This document shows, one piece after another, positions 1-6,541 of a DNA stretch of 12,733 nt (its first letter is position 1; each line of letters starts with the position of its first letter). The DNA is taken from contig CAAFHY010000217.1 in the NCBI GenBank assembly GCA_900762805.1, positions 1 to 12,733 on the forward strand. Direction: 5' to 3'. The DNA comes from Oscillospiraceae bacterium. GTDB taxonomy: Bacteria > Bacillota > Clostridia > Oscillospirales > Ruminococcaceae. The notes beneath the pieces were generated by a model. That model saw nothing but the letters and a program-made list of their open reading frames with translations, was not told the DNA's origin and searched no databases. The translations under genes and the position numbers were made by a program.

Positions 1-416
1 AGGGAAAGCGCGCCTGCTGCAGCGGGGAAAGCCTCTGGTATAGGCAAGTCTCTCCCCTCCGAGAAAAGAGTCTGTTGCAAGGAAAACTCTGCTCCGGGCA
101 AGGGGAGGCCTGCCGCAAGCGGAGGCCGGCCGCCGACCCGTCCGCCCGCCGGAGCATCAAAAAGCGCGGCACCGCCGCGCTTTTTGCGTAAGAAGGAGAA
201 AAGATGCGGAAGACCTGTTCCGGCATACACCGGAGCCGACCGTCGTTCGTTTTGCGGGGCTGTCGAAAGCGGGTCATTATCCGCAGCCAGACCTCCCGCA
301 GAGAAAATGCCTGAGCTTGCGAAGGCGTTCCGGCGGCCGCAGGCACCCTGCGAGACCGTACGGGCGCCCGACCTGCTCTTGCCTGCCGCGGCTGACGCCG
401 TCGAGGCTGTCGGCGC
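1..416. other. Left-end non-coding stretch
   Basis: I see no convincing gene here. The stretch is GC-rich with several short hairpins. One at about 107-127 pairs GGCC and CCGC arms with GCGG and GGCC. The clear element is the terminator at 159-185, listed separately. A 36-codon plus-strand frame at 204-314 has a good AAGGAG ribosome binding site but an arginine-rich, noise-like product, so it is not called as a gene. Confidence 0.5.
159..185 (-). terminator. Intrinsic terminator, perfect 12-bp stem (bidirectional)
   Basis: The arms AAAAAGCGCGGC (159-170) and GCCGCGCTTTTT (174-185) are perfectly complementary around a 3-nt loop. The A and T ends provide a five-base T-tract in either direction. 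It lies about 230 bases downstream of the symporter stop codon and is the likely end of the hydrolase-symporter transcript. It could also stop plus-strand transcription entering from the left. Confidence 0.85.
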
Positions 417-1795
417 TTACTTGCTCTGCGCCTTGGCGCGGCGCATCGCGCCCATATCCTTGTCAAGGCGCAGGAATATGACGACGAGCAGCATCAGAAG
501 GCAGACGGCCATCGGCACAACGCCGAGCAGCGCGTTGATGACCGAAATGACGCTGTCGGGCTGGGCCGGCAGATCGACACTGAAGCCGGCCTTTTCCATC
601 GAAAAGGTGATGAGCAGGCTGGCGCCGGCGGTCGCAAGCTTGGCGGCAAGGTTATCGGCCGTCGATACCATGTTGTCGAGCCGCTGGCCTCTTTTCCACT
701 CGATGACATCGACGATGTTGTTGCGGTTGGTATTGAACATGACGAAAGCGACGGTCGCGCCGACACCGACGCTGATGGCGTTGACATAAATGGCGCCCAG
801 CGAGAAGGGATCGAGCACGAACCATATTTTGCCGAGAATGAAGACCAGCGCGCCGGCTATCATCGTCTTATGACGGCCCAGTGCCTTATCGACGGGCGAA
901 ACGAGGAAGGAGGTCACCAGCGAGGTGACAAGATAGGCCGCCTGAATGGGCGTGGCGGCGGCGGTGCTGTTAAGCACATAGGTCGCGTAGTAGCTGATGC
1001 AGCTCATCAGCAGCAGGTTATTGACGCCGTACAGCAGGATGTAGAGCGTATTGAGCACCCACGACTTGCAGCTGAACAGCATCGAAAAGATCGTGCGCAC
1101 ACTCAGCTTGACGCGCTTTTCCTCCAGCGGAGCCACACGCTCACGGGTGGTGAAATAGTGCAGGAAACAGCCGACAACGCAGACGCCGCCCATGACGCAG
1201 GCCGCCAGCAGGAAGCCGCGGCCGCCGCTGCCCTCGATGAGATTGCCCTTGCTGTCGAGCGCGCCGAACAGCTTGAGCAGCGGCAGACAGGCCACAGCGC
1301 CGATGCCGGAGCCGACACAGCCGCCGATGTTGCGGTATACATTGATGGACCGGCGGTCATCATCGCGGTCGGTGGCCAGCGCCGCCATGCTGTTGTAGGG
1401 AATAGCGACGCAGGTGTTGAGCAGCTCAAACACAAATAGATGGCAATGCACAGGATGACCGTCAGCTGGCGGCCGGTGCCGAAGTCGGTAAACAGCAGCA
1501 CCACCGAAACGGCCCACGGGATGGCGGCGTAAAGCGCCAGCGGGCGGCAGCGCTCGCCGCTTTTGAATACATGGTTCTGCGCCCAGAAGCCGACCAGCGG
1601 GTCGTTGACGGCGTCCCAGACGGTGCCGATGGTCAGCACCAAGCCGGCCGTCAGCATATTCACCTTGAGAACATTGGTCAGGAAAAAGAGATAGTAGAGG
1701 CTTTTGAACTGATAGACGACGTTGCTCGCCGTTGAAAAGCCGCAGAAGCCCAGCTTCTCGGCCAGGGAAATGCGGGGAATGTCCCGGTCATTCAT
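417..1795 (-). pseudogene. GPH-family sugar:cation symporter (MFS), frameshifted
   Basis: This is a twelve-helix-type transporter related to the glycoside-pentoside-hexuronide:cation symporters (MelB/XylP type), which bring sugars or glycosides in with Na+ or H+. The N-terminal part starts at 1795 and carries the family signature WDAVNDPLVG in its second helix. The reading frame shifts near 1428-1437, and the rest (VAIPYNSMAAL, then VYRNIGG and later helices) continues to the stop at 417 in another frame. The span is one base short of a multiple of three. Restoring one base would give about 459 residues, a normal length, with the junction reading roughly IAIYL-VFELLNT. The start has an AGGAG ribosome binding site and overlaps the upstream hydrolase stop as ATGA, so the two are translationally coupled. 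The substrate is unknown. It may be a true pseudogene or a one-base sequence error. Confidence 0.85.
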
Positions 1796-2763
1796 ACGTT
1801 TTTCTCCTTTTGTGCAATAGCGGTCAGGCGATCGACCAGCAGTGCCTTGAAGCGCTCCGGCTCGTCAGTCATGGGGTTGTGGCCCGAATGCTCAAACCAG
1901 ATAAGCTCCTTGACCGGCGCGGTGAGGCCGTCAAAATAATCCTGCACCAGCGCGGCGGGGGTGTTCTGGTCGAGCCGGCCGTCAAAGATAAAGTACGGGA
2001 TCTCGAAACGCGGGCAGTCGCGCTGGAGGTCGGTGGCGCCCACCTGCGGCCACATGGCCGTCAGCACATATTTGTAGCCCTTGGCGACACCGATGAGGTC
2101 GGACAGCGAGTATTCGCCCGAAAACACCATCGGCAGTACAGTCGAGCGAAAATAGCTGCGCTTCTTCCTGCTCTGCGAATAACCGCCGTACTTCATCATC
2201 ACCCGGCGCTGCGCCATCATACCGTCAAAGCCGCCCTTATAGACGCCCTGTACCGGCGGGCCGACCTTTTCCAATATGGCGATCGACTTGGCGTCGCCGG
2301 CCTTCCGGGCAGCCTCCAGCGCAAACCGGTAGCTCAGCTCCTCGTTCTTCGCGCCGTTGACCACCTGCCCGAAGCCGACATAGGCGGCCAGATGCTCCGG
2401 GTAGCGGTAGGCCAGCAGCGTGCCCAGCTCGGAACCCCAGCTGCCGCCGATGATAAAGAGCTTGTCGCGCCCGAACTCGCGGCAGAGCCACAGCACCAGC
2501 TCGTGCGCGTCCTCCACCAGACGATCGACCGTCAGCGTTTCGACGGCCGCGCCCCTGTAGGAGCCGCCGCTGCCGCGCTGATCCCATGCCACAAGGGTGA
2601 AATAACGGCAGAGATCGGCGTGCGTCGTCATCACCGTGTGGCGGTTGCAGACACCGGGGCCGCCATGCAGGAACAGCAGGATAGGATTTTTCTCGTTGTT
2701 TCCCTTGATATGGATCTTCTGCGGCAGGCCGCCGAGCGTCACCATCATTTTCTTGTCTATCAT
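1792..2763 (-). CDS. Alpha/beta hydrolase, proline iminopeptidase-like
   Basis: This is a 323-residue cytoplasmic alpha/beta-fold hydrolase resembling proline iminopeptidases (peptidase family S33), which remove N-terminal residues from short peptides. The oxyanion motif HGGPG is at residues 33-37 and DQRGSG at 61-66. The nucleophile elbow GGSWGS places Ser108 as nucleophile. Asp265 (DGRLD) and His295 (HSGH) fit the acid and base. A cap-like insert lies at about 135-245. I chose the ATG at 2763 because GGGGAGGAG stands just upstream; an in-frame ATG at 2802 lies about at the predicted transcription start and has no ribosome binding site. It is the first gene of a unit with the symporter, the two joined by ATGA. 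Related S33 enzymes also act on esters, amides and other substrates, so specificity is uncertain. There is no signal peptide. Confidence 0.85.
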   Translation of the reverse strand: MIDKKMMVTLGGLPQKIHIKGNNEKNPILLFLHGGPGVCNRHTVMTTHADLCRYFTLVAWDQRGSGGSYRGAAVETLTVDRLVEDAHELVLWLCREFGRDKLFIIGGSWGSELGTLLAYRYPEHLAAYVGFGQVVNGAKNEELSYRFALEAARKAGDAKSIAILEKVGPPVQGVYKGGFDGMMAQRRVMMKYGGYSQSRKKRSYFRSTVLPMVFSGEYSLSDLIGVAKGYKYVLTAMWPQVGATDLQRDCPRFEIPYFIFDGRLDQNTPAALVQDYFDGLTAPVKELIWFEHSGHNPMTDEPERFKALLVDRLTAIAQKEKNV

Positions 2764-2801
2764 GGCGCTCCTCCCCAAAAAATGAAGTTTGCTTTTGTGC
2801 A

Positions 2802-2830
2802 ATTATACACGCTTCTGTCAAAAATAGCAA
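2802..2830 (-). promoter_or_regulatory. Sigma-70-type promoter for the hydrolase-symporter unit
   Basis: On the minus strand a perfect TATAAT (2807-2802) lies 17 bases from TTGCTA (2830-2825), a four-of-six -35 match. Transcription would start near 2795, leaving a leader of about 30 bases before the hydrolase ATG. A TTGACA at 2821-2816 lies within the spacer, but it has no -10 at the right distance and is probably incidental. Confidence 0.7.
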
Positions 2831-2843
2831 GAAAAATCTTGCT
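2826..2843. promoter_or_regulatory. Inverted repeat overlapping the -35 (candidate operator)
   Basis: AGCAAGA and TCTTGCT form a perfect 7-bp inverted repeat around AAAA, giving an 18-base dyad that overlaps the -35 element of the hydrolase promoter. The position suits a repressor or activator binding site. No regulator gene lies next to it, so the binding protein is unknown. Confidence 0.45.
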
Positions 2844-3225
2844 TCCGAACAGGAAAACGGACGCTTTTGCTCTTTCTCGGCTTTATCTGCACTTTTCGCG
2901 CCGCGGGCCCTTCAATTGGGCCGGTCAAGCAGGCTGACAGCCGGCGCCGTATGCGCGGCGGCCGGACACCCCCTGCCCCGCGGTACGGCAAAAAGAGCAA
3001 GCCGATCCGGCTTGCTCTTGAAAAATCCCGTGCGGCGGGACCGACAAAGCAATCATTATGATATCAGATGATACTATATAACCGCGTCGGGCCGTTTTTG
3101 CTCCGGCGGCCGATCGGAGCCTTGCCCCGCCCGGCACAGCCGGCGCTGCCCACCGTCAGCGCATCTGCCGCCCCGCTGCGCGCTTTTGTCCGGCTCCGCG
3201 CAGTCGGGCATTGGATCGCCCTGCG
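2844..3225. other. Intergenic region between two operons
   Basis: No gene seen. Besides the terminator at 2991-3019 there is an AT-rich patch at about 3050-3080 inside otherwise GC-rich DNA. A second hairpin has arms GCTCCG (3100-3105) and CGGAGC (3115-3120); it has no T-tract in the minus direction, so it is not called a terminator. Confidence 0.5.
2991..3019 (-). terminator. Intrinsic terminator of the accessory operon
   Basis: The arms AAGAGCAAGCCG (2993-3004) and CGGCTTGCTCTT (3008-3019) form a perfect 12-bp stem with a 3-nt loop. On the minus strand the stem runs into TTTTT. It lies about 210 bases downstream of the ATC-hydrolase-family gene and upstream of the next promoter, so it separates the two minus-strand transcription units. 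Confidence 0.88.
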
Positions 3226-3897
3226 CTACCGTGCGTTTTCACTCCTGACGAAGCCCAGCTCTCTGGCCCGTTCGGGACTCATGACATGGAAATTGCACTC
3301 GTCGTCGCCGTAGCCCAGCGTCTTGGTGCGGTCAAGGACGGCTCCCTGCAGATCGTAGGCATAATAGTCCATGGCGCAGAGGTATTTCGTCACCTCCTCG
3401 CAGCCCTCCTGTCTGGTGAGCTTGCAGATGGCGCACTGCTTATGGGTGACAAAGAACTCATCCTTCCCCTCGACCTTATCGAAGTAGAAATACCAGTTCA
3501 TGGGGTACTCCCCGATGTGCGCCCGGCACCATTCCGCCTGCCGCGCCTTGCTCTTCATGTCCCTTTCGGTAAAGGCGCTCCTGCCCTTCTTGGCCAGCGT
3601 CATGACAGGGCAGTAGGAAACGGCCTTGATCAGCCCCTGCACCAGCTCGTCGGTCATCTGCTCCCGCTCGGCCTGATACAGCGCCACAAAAAAGCAGCCT
3701 GCGTAGAGTGTCATGGCAAATTCATTTTCCCGCATACTGCCGACCGACGGCGTCCGCGCCACGATCTCGCGGTAATTGCGATAGACGCGCCGCTTGTAGT
3801 CGGACATATCCAGCGCGGGGAGCTGCCCGCCGATGTAGTCAAACGCCGTTTTGGAAAAGGCGGCCCGGATGAACCGCGCAACGATCCCGTATTTCAT
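3226..3897 (-). CDS. L-2-amino-thiazoline-4-carboxylate hydrolase family protein
   Basis: This 223-residue protein matches the pattern of the ATC hydrolase family, named after an enzyme of Pseudomonas cysteine metabolism that opens the ring of 2-amino-thiazoline-4-carboxylate. The C-terminal half shows the features I associate with the family: paired cysteines in CAICKL (155 and 158), EGC (166), YLCAMDY (Cys174), RTKTLGYGDD (190-199) and ECNF (Cys201). The N-terminal half is helical and less distinctive. Clostridial members are common and mostly uncharacterised, so the true substrate is unknown. The start has GAGAGG upstream and lies 11 bases after the methyltransferase stop, so the two are co-transcribed. 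A strong terminator follows. There is no signal peptide or membrane helix. Confidence 0.75.
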   Translation of the reverse strand: MKYGIVARFIRAAFSKTAFDYIGGQLPALDMSDYKRRVYRNYREIVARTPSVGSMRENEFAMTLYAGCFFVALYQAEREQMTDELVQGLIKAVSYCPVMTLAKKGRSAFTERDMKSKARQAEWCRAHIGEYPMNWYFYFDKVEGKDEFFVTHKQCAICKLTRQEGCEEVTKYLCAMDYYAYDLQGAVLDRTKTLGYGDDECNFHVMSPERARELGFVRSENAR

Positions 3898-3908
3898 GGC
3901 ACGCCTCT

Positions 3909-4751
3909 CTATTCGGCAGCAAACTCGATGCGGACGATCTGCATCTTCATCATGCCGTCGCCGACCTTGGCCAGCGTTCGGAACATCCCCTTGACCGACG
4001 GATCGTCAAGGCTTTGATACCCCAGCATGTAGCCGCGGCTCGATACCCGGATTGCCGGCGACCAGCCCGAAAGCTCCTTTCCCGCATCCGAGACCGCGAA
4101 ATATGCGCCCACATCCTGTATCTTCGCGTCCTTTATCCATGTCTTGAGCATCATCTTGACGGCCGACTTGCCGGCGGCATCGAATACCAGCCGTCCGCCC
4201 GGAAAGCGCACGGCCATTGCCTGCACCAATGCCCGGACCTGCTCGGTCAGGAAATAATAGAAAACGCCGGCCGCAAAGAACACGGCGCCGTCGGCCGCGT
4301 CGATCTTGTCAAACCATGAAAAGTCGTTGATGTCGCAGCCGATGTTCTGCTCGCGCTCACCGGCGGGCAGCAGCTGGTCGCGCACCTCGATGACGCTCGG
4401 AAAATCGAGATTGTATATCCGGCAGCAGCCGTTGTCGCAGCTGCGGCCGGTGTCGTCGAGACCGCAGCCCAGGTTGACAACGGCGGCCTTCGGATGCGCC
4501 TTCAGATAATCGCGTACCTCCCACGCCAGATCGTTCTGGCGCATGGCCACCTCCAGAAAGCCGAACTGCTGCATGGCGCTCTTTGACTTTTTGGCAAGCT
4601 CGGAAAAGTCATAATCGACCTGATCGATGAGGCGGATGGCCGTTTCATCCCGAAACAGCTGCGGGAACTGCTCCGAGCACATCTTTCTTCCGTACAGCGG
4701 GATGATCAGCGTCTCCTGCACCGTGTTTTTCTCAATGGGATATTTTTTCAT
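3909..4751 (-). CDS. Class I SAM-dependent methyltransferase, LCM/TcmP type
   Basis: This 280-residue protein belongs to the leucine carboxyl methyltransferase-like family, which includes the tetracenomycin O-methyltransferase TcmP and typically makes methyl esters or ethers. The SAM-binding loop VNLGCGLDD is at residues 92-100. NLDFPSVIEVR (114-124) is the acidic ribose-contacting segment with the family's following Arg. CDINDFSWFD is at 139-148 and AAGVFYYF at 160-167. The start at 4751 is fixed by AGGAGG six bases upstream. Its ATG overlaps the stop of the preceding reading frame as ATGA, which indicates translational coupling. The thiazoline-hydrolase-like gene follows 11 bases downstream. 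The substrate is not evident; a small carboxylate or thiol intermediate handled by the neighbours is a guess. Confidence 0.82.
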   Translation of the reverse strand: MKKYPIEKNTVQETLIIPLYGRKMCSEQFPQLFRDETAIRLIDQVDYDFSELAKKSKSAMQQFGFLEVAMRQNDLAWEVRDYLKAHPKAAVVNLGCGLDDTGRSCDNGCCRIYNLDFPSVIEVRDQLLPAGEREQNIGCDINDFSWFDKIDAADGAVFFAAGVFYYFLTEQVRALVQAMAVRFPGGRLVFDAAGKSAVKMMLKTWIKDAKIQDVGAYFAVSDAGKELSGWSPAIRVSSRGYMLGYQSLDDPSVKGMFRTLAKVGDGMMKMQIVRIEFAAE

Positions 4752-4981
4752 ATTGTTCCTCCTGTTGATTGCCGGGCTATCAGGCCCATGATACCGTATT
4801 GGTAGATATACTGAATGTCTGTCATGGCCGCGATGATATCCTCCCGCCCCGCGTCGCTCAGGACGATCTCGGTCAGCATGGAAAAGTATGCGTTCATCAG
4901 CAGGCGCAGCGTTCCGGGGCGGATCGGCTGACCGCCCAGCCCGGCCATTTGGATGCTGCCGGCGGCGCGCTGGGTATCCAT
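4748..4981 (-). pseudogene. Out-of-frame C-terminal segment: radical SAM end or TetR-like remnant
   Basis: This 77-codon frame reads like real protein, with helices such as TLRLLMNAYFSMLTEIVL and AAMTDIQYIYQYGI, but it has no ribosome binding site at its first ATG. It overlaps the radical SAM frame in another phase. Two explanations fit. Adding one base near 4998-5003 joins it to the radical SAM protein as a single product of about 408 residues. Alternatively, the helical pattern resembles the ligand-binding end of a TetR-family regulator that lost its DNA-binding half. Its TGA overlaps the methyltransferase ATG, so whatever gene it ends was coupled to that enzyme. I cannot decide between these by eye. 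Confidence 0.5.
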
Positions 4982-5973
4982 GCGCTGTATCTGGCCGACA
5001 AATCCCGCGGCAGCTGATCCAAAGCGTGAAGCAGCGCTTCCCGTCCGGGCAGCAGCGCTTCCTCATAGAACGCGCCGTAATCCCTGTTCCCCGGCAGCTC
5101 GCCGATGTGTCTTGCGGTTTCCTGAAGGTTCAGCGTCCGCAGATTGCCGAGGCGCCTTGTTTCCGCACCGGTATTCCCAACAAACAGGTCCCCGTTCTGG
5201 TGGACCGTCATATAAAGCTCATCCTGGGGGCATCTGAACAGCGCGGCAATATCAAGTCCCTGCCTGAGCTGCTCTCTGAGCATGCCGACCGTACAGGCCT
5301 CCCTTGTCAGCTCGTCCTCCCGCTGCCGCCATTGCGCGAGCCAGGGACGGATCCGGCGCAGTGTATCCAGCGATCCGCGATAGGGTTCAAAAGCTGTCAT
5401 GTTTGCATGAGGGGTAAAATTGGGAATTGCAAAATAGATATAATCGGGCTGCAACCGCCGCAGCTGCGCGCTGATCTCCTCTGCGTCTGTGTCAAAAAAG
5501 CGGTTGAACATCAGAGACACACCAACCTTTGCGCCGCAGGAGCTCATGAATTCCGCCGCTTCGATCGCGGCCTGATAAGCGCCCTCCCGCCGAACGAGCT
5601 CATCGTGGTGGGGCGCGTTTCCGTGAATGGTAACGCCGAAATCACGGCAGCCGCAGTCAAGGTATGTCTGCATCACAGCCTGACGGTCTTCCCGATTTAT
5701 CAACGCTATGCCGCTCGTCATACCGTGGTGATAGTTTTTTATGTGCTGCGCGGCGGCCCTCCTGATGATATGTTCGATATCCGGGTGATTCATCGGTTCG
5801 TTGTCCAGCGTAAAGCTGGCGTCGTAAGGCAGCAGCTCCGCCAGCGAATCCAGCTTATCGATGAACAGCAAAGCGTCCACCAACGGCATCAGGCTGCCCG
5901 GCCCGCCGTTGACATAGCAATGCCTGCACCGCGTGTTGCACCCGGAAACCAAAAAATCGAAGTTGACTGTCAT
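4897..5973 (-). CDS. Radical SAM protein, C-terminus probably disturbed
   Basis: The start at 5973 has GGAGG seven bases upstream. The first residues hold the cluster motif CNTRCRHC (Cys12, Cys16, Cys19), the CxxxCxxC that binds the 4Fe-4S cluster and SAM for radical chemistry. NGGPG follows shortly after, and later segments (FTLDNEPMNHPDI, YIYFAIPNF) fit the barrel. FRCPQDELYMTVHQNGDLFVGN near residue 245 is SPASM-like in layout but lacks the extra cysteines needed for auxiliary clusters. The last 30 or so residues, up to the stop at 4897, look like the wrong frame. The likely natural C-terminus lies in the frame ending at 4748, or was lost. The substrate is unknown; peptide modification or a small-molecule rearrangement are both possible. 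Confidence 0.78.
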   Translation of the reverse strand: MTVNFDFLVSGCNTRCRHCYVNGGPGSLMPLVDALLFIDKLDSLAELLPYDASFTLDNEPMNHPDIEHIIRRAAAQHIKNYHHGMTSGIALINREDRQAVMQTYLDCGCRDFGVTIHGNAPHHDELVRREGAYQAAIEAAEFMSSCGAKVGVSLMFNRFFDTDAEEISAQLRRLQPDYIYFAIPNFTPHANMTAFEPYRGSLDTLRRIRPWLAQWRQREDELTREACTVGMLREQLRQGLDIAALFRCPQDELYMTVHQNGDLFVGNTGAETRRLGNLRTLNLQETARHIGELPGNRDYGAFYEEALLPGREALLHALDQLPRDLSARYSAWIPSAPPAASKWPGWAVSRSAPERCAC

Positions 5974-6313
5974 GTTGAAACCTCCGCAAATCCCGCTTTA
6001 CAGCTCTGTTCGGCTCTGTATGATCACATGACTGCATGACATCAGAAGCTGCAAAAACAGCCACAGCAGAGCAAACGGCTGTGACTGTCAACTGTCTTAT
6101 AAACACCGGCCTTTCGGCGGGGCCGTTTGACGCTGTTAGACTGTCGTGCCGTCGCGCCGCCCCATACAGGTACGATCCGGCAGGGCAAGCCTCCATGACC
6201 CGCCGCGGGGCGGTCAATAGCAGGGCGGCAGAGCGCGCTTGCCGCCGGTCTGACTTTCCCCGTCCCCTGCGGGCGCGGCAACGGCTGCCTCTCGCGGCGC
6301 GGCGGTGCGGCGC
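5974..6313. other. Leader region before the radical SAM gene
   Basis: No gene that I can support. On the minus strand it holds a terminator-like hairpin (6053-6082), a TTGACA at 6091-6086 without a convincing -10, and a TATAAG at 6101-6096 without a -35. CATGAC is directly repeated at 6027-6032 and 6035-6040. A minus-strand open frame beginning with TTG near 6317 and ending at 6042 closes with a cysteine-rich tail (CCGCFC) but lacks a good start. Confidence 0.45.
6053..6082 (-). terminator. Weak terminator or attenuator-like hairpin
   Basis: On the minus strand ACAGCC (6082-6077) can pair with GGCTGT (6062-6057) across a 14-base loop and is followed by a T-tract. An alternative pairing, CACAGC with GCTGTG, is also possible. 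It could end the regulator transcript or act as a leader element for the radical SAM gene. The stem is short. Confidence 0.35.
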
Positions 6314-6541
6314 TCAAGACTCTGTCACATCCGCGCCGCGGAAAAACGCCTCTATCGGCACCTGCATGGCCTGCGCGAGCCGCTCAAGCGTCCTGACGGT
6401 GGGGCTGCTGAGGCCGCGCTCAATCTTGCTCAGGTGAGAAACGCTCACATCGGCCTCAAGGGCAAGGTCCTCCTGTGTCCGGCGGCATACCCTGCGGCAT
6501 TCCCGGATATTGCGGCAGACGGTCTGCTCGGTATTTGTCAT
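6314..6541 (-). CDS. Small XRE-family transcriptional regulator
   Basis: This 75-residue DNA-binding protein consists almost entirely of a Cro/C1-type helix-turn-helix. RECRRVCRRTQEDLALEADV (residues 13-32) forms the first helices, and VSVSHLSKIERGLSSPTV (32-49) holds the recognition helix and the family's typical turn. TLERLAQAMQVPIEAFF completes the five-helix bundle. There is no ligand-binding or peptidase domain. The start at 6541 has AAAGGGGA upstream, at a slightly long spacing. A longer frame runs upstream to 6730 but does not look coding. It is the first gene of the accessory block and may control the radical SAM-methyltransferase genes, although a 340-base gap and a possible hairpin lie between them. 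Autoregulation through the dyad at 6601-6612 is a guess. Confidence 0.85.
   Translation of the reverse strand: MTNTEQTVCRNIRECRRVCRRTQEDLALEADVSVSHLSKIERGLSSPTVRTLERLAQAMQVPIEAFFRGADVTES

Noticed and set aside
184..789. Plus-strand open frame of about 200 codons at the left end
   Set aside because: It runs antisense through the clearly coding symporter C-terminus and has an arginine/alanine/serine-rich composition typical of GC-rich shadow frames.
1426..1440. Programmed -1 frameshift in the symporter
   Set aside because: No X-XXY-YYZ slippery heptamer or clear downstream pseudoknot is visible, and GPH transporters are not known to use recoding.
1732..2937. Long plus-strand open frame of about 400 codons
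   Set aside because: It lies antisense to the alpha/beta hydrolase, whose catalytic motifs are intact on the minus strand. The plus-strand product shows no recognisable domain.
3100..3120. Second terminator between the two accessory units
   Set aside because: The GCTCCG/CGGAGC hairpin is followed by A residues, not T, in the direction of transcription.
4888..6039. Plus-strand open frame of about 380 codons opposite the radical SAM gene
   Set aside because: The minus strand encodes CNTRCRHC and a good ribosome binding site; the plus-strand product is a mirror frame without motifs.
5855..6217. Minus-strand 120-codon frame overlapping the radical SAM start
   Set aside because: It has no ribosome binding site, overlaps the radical SAM N-terminus in another phase and shows no family features.
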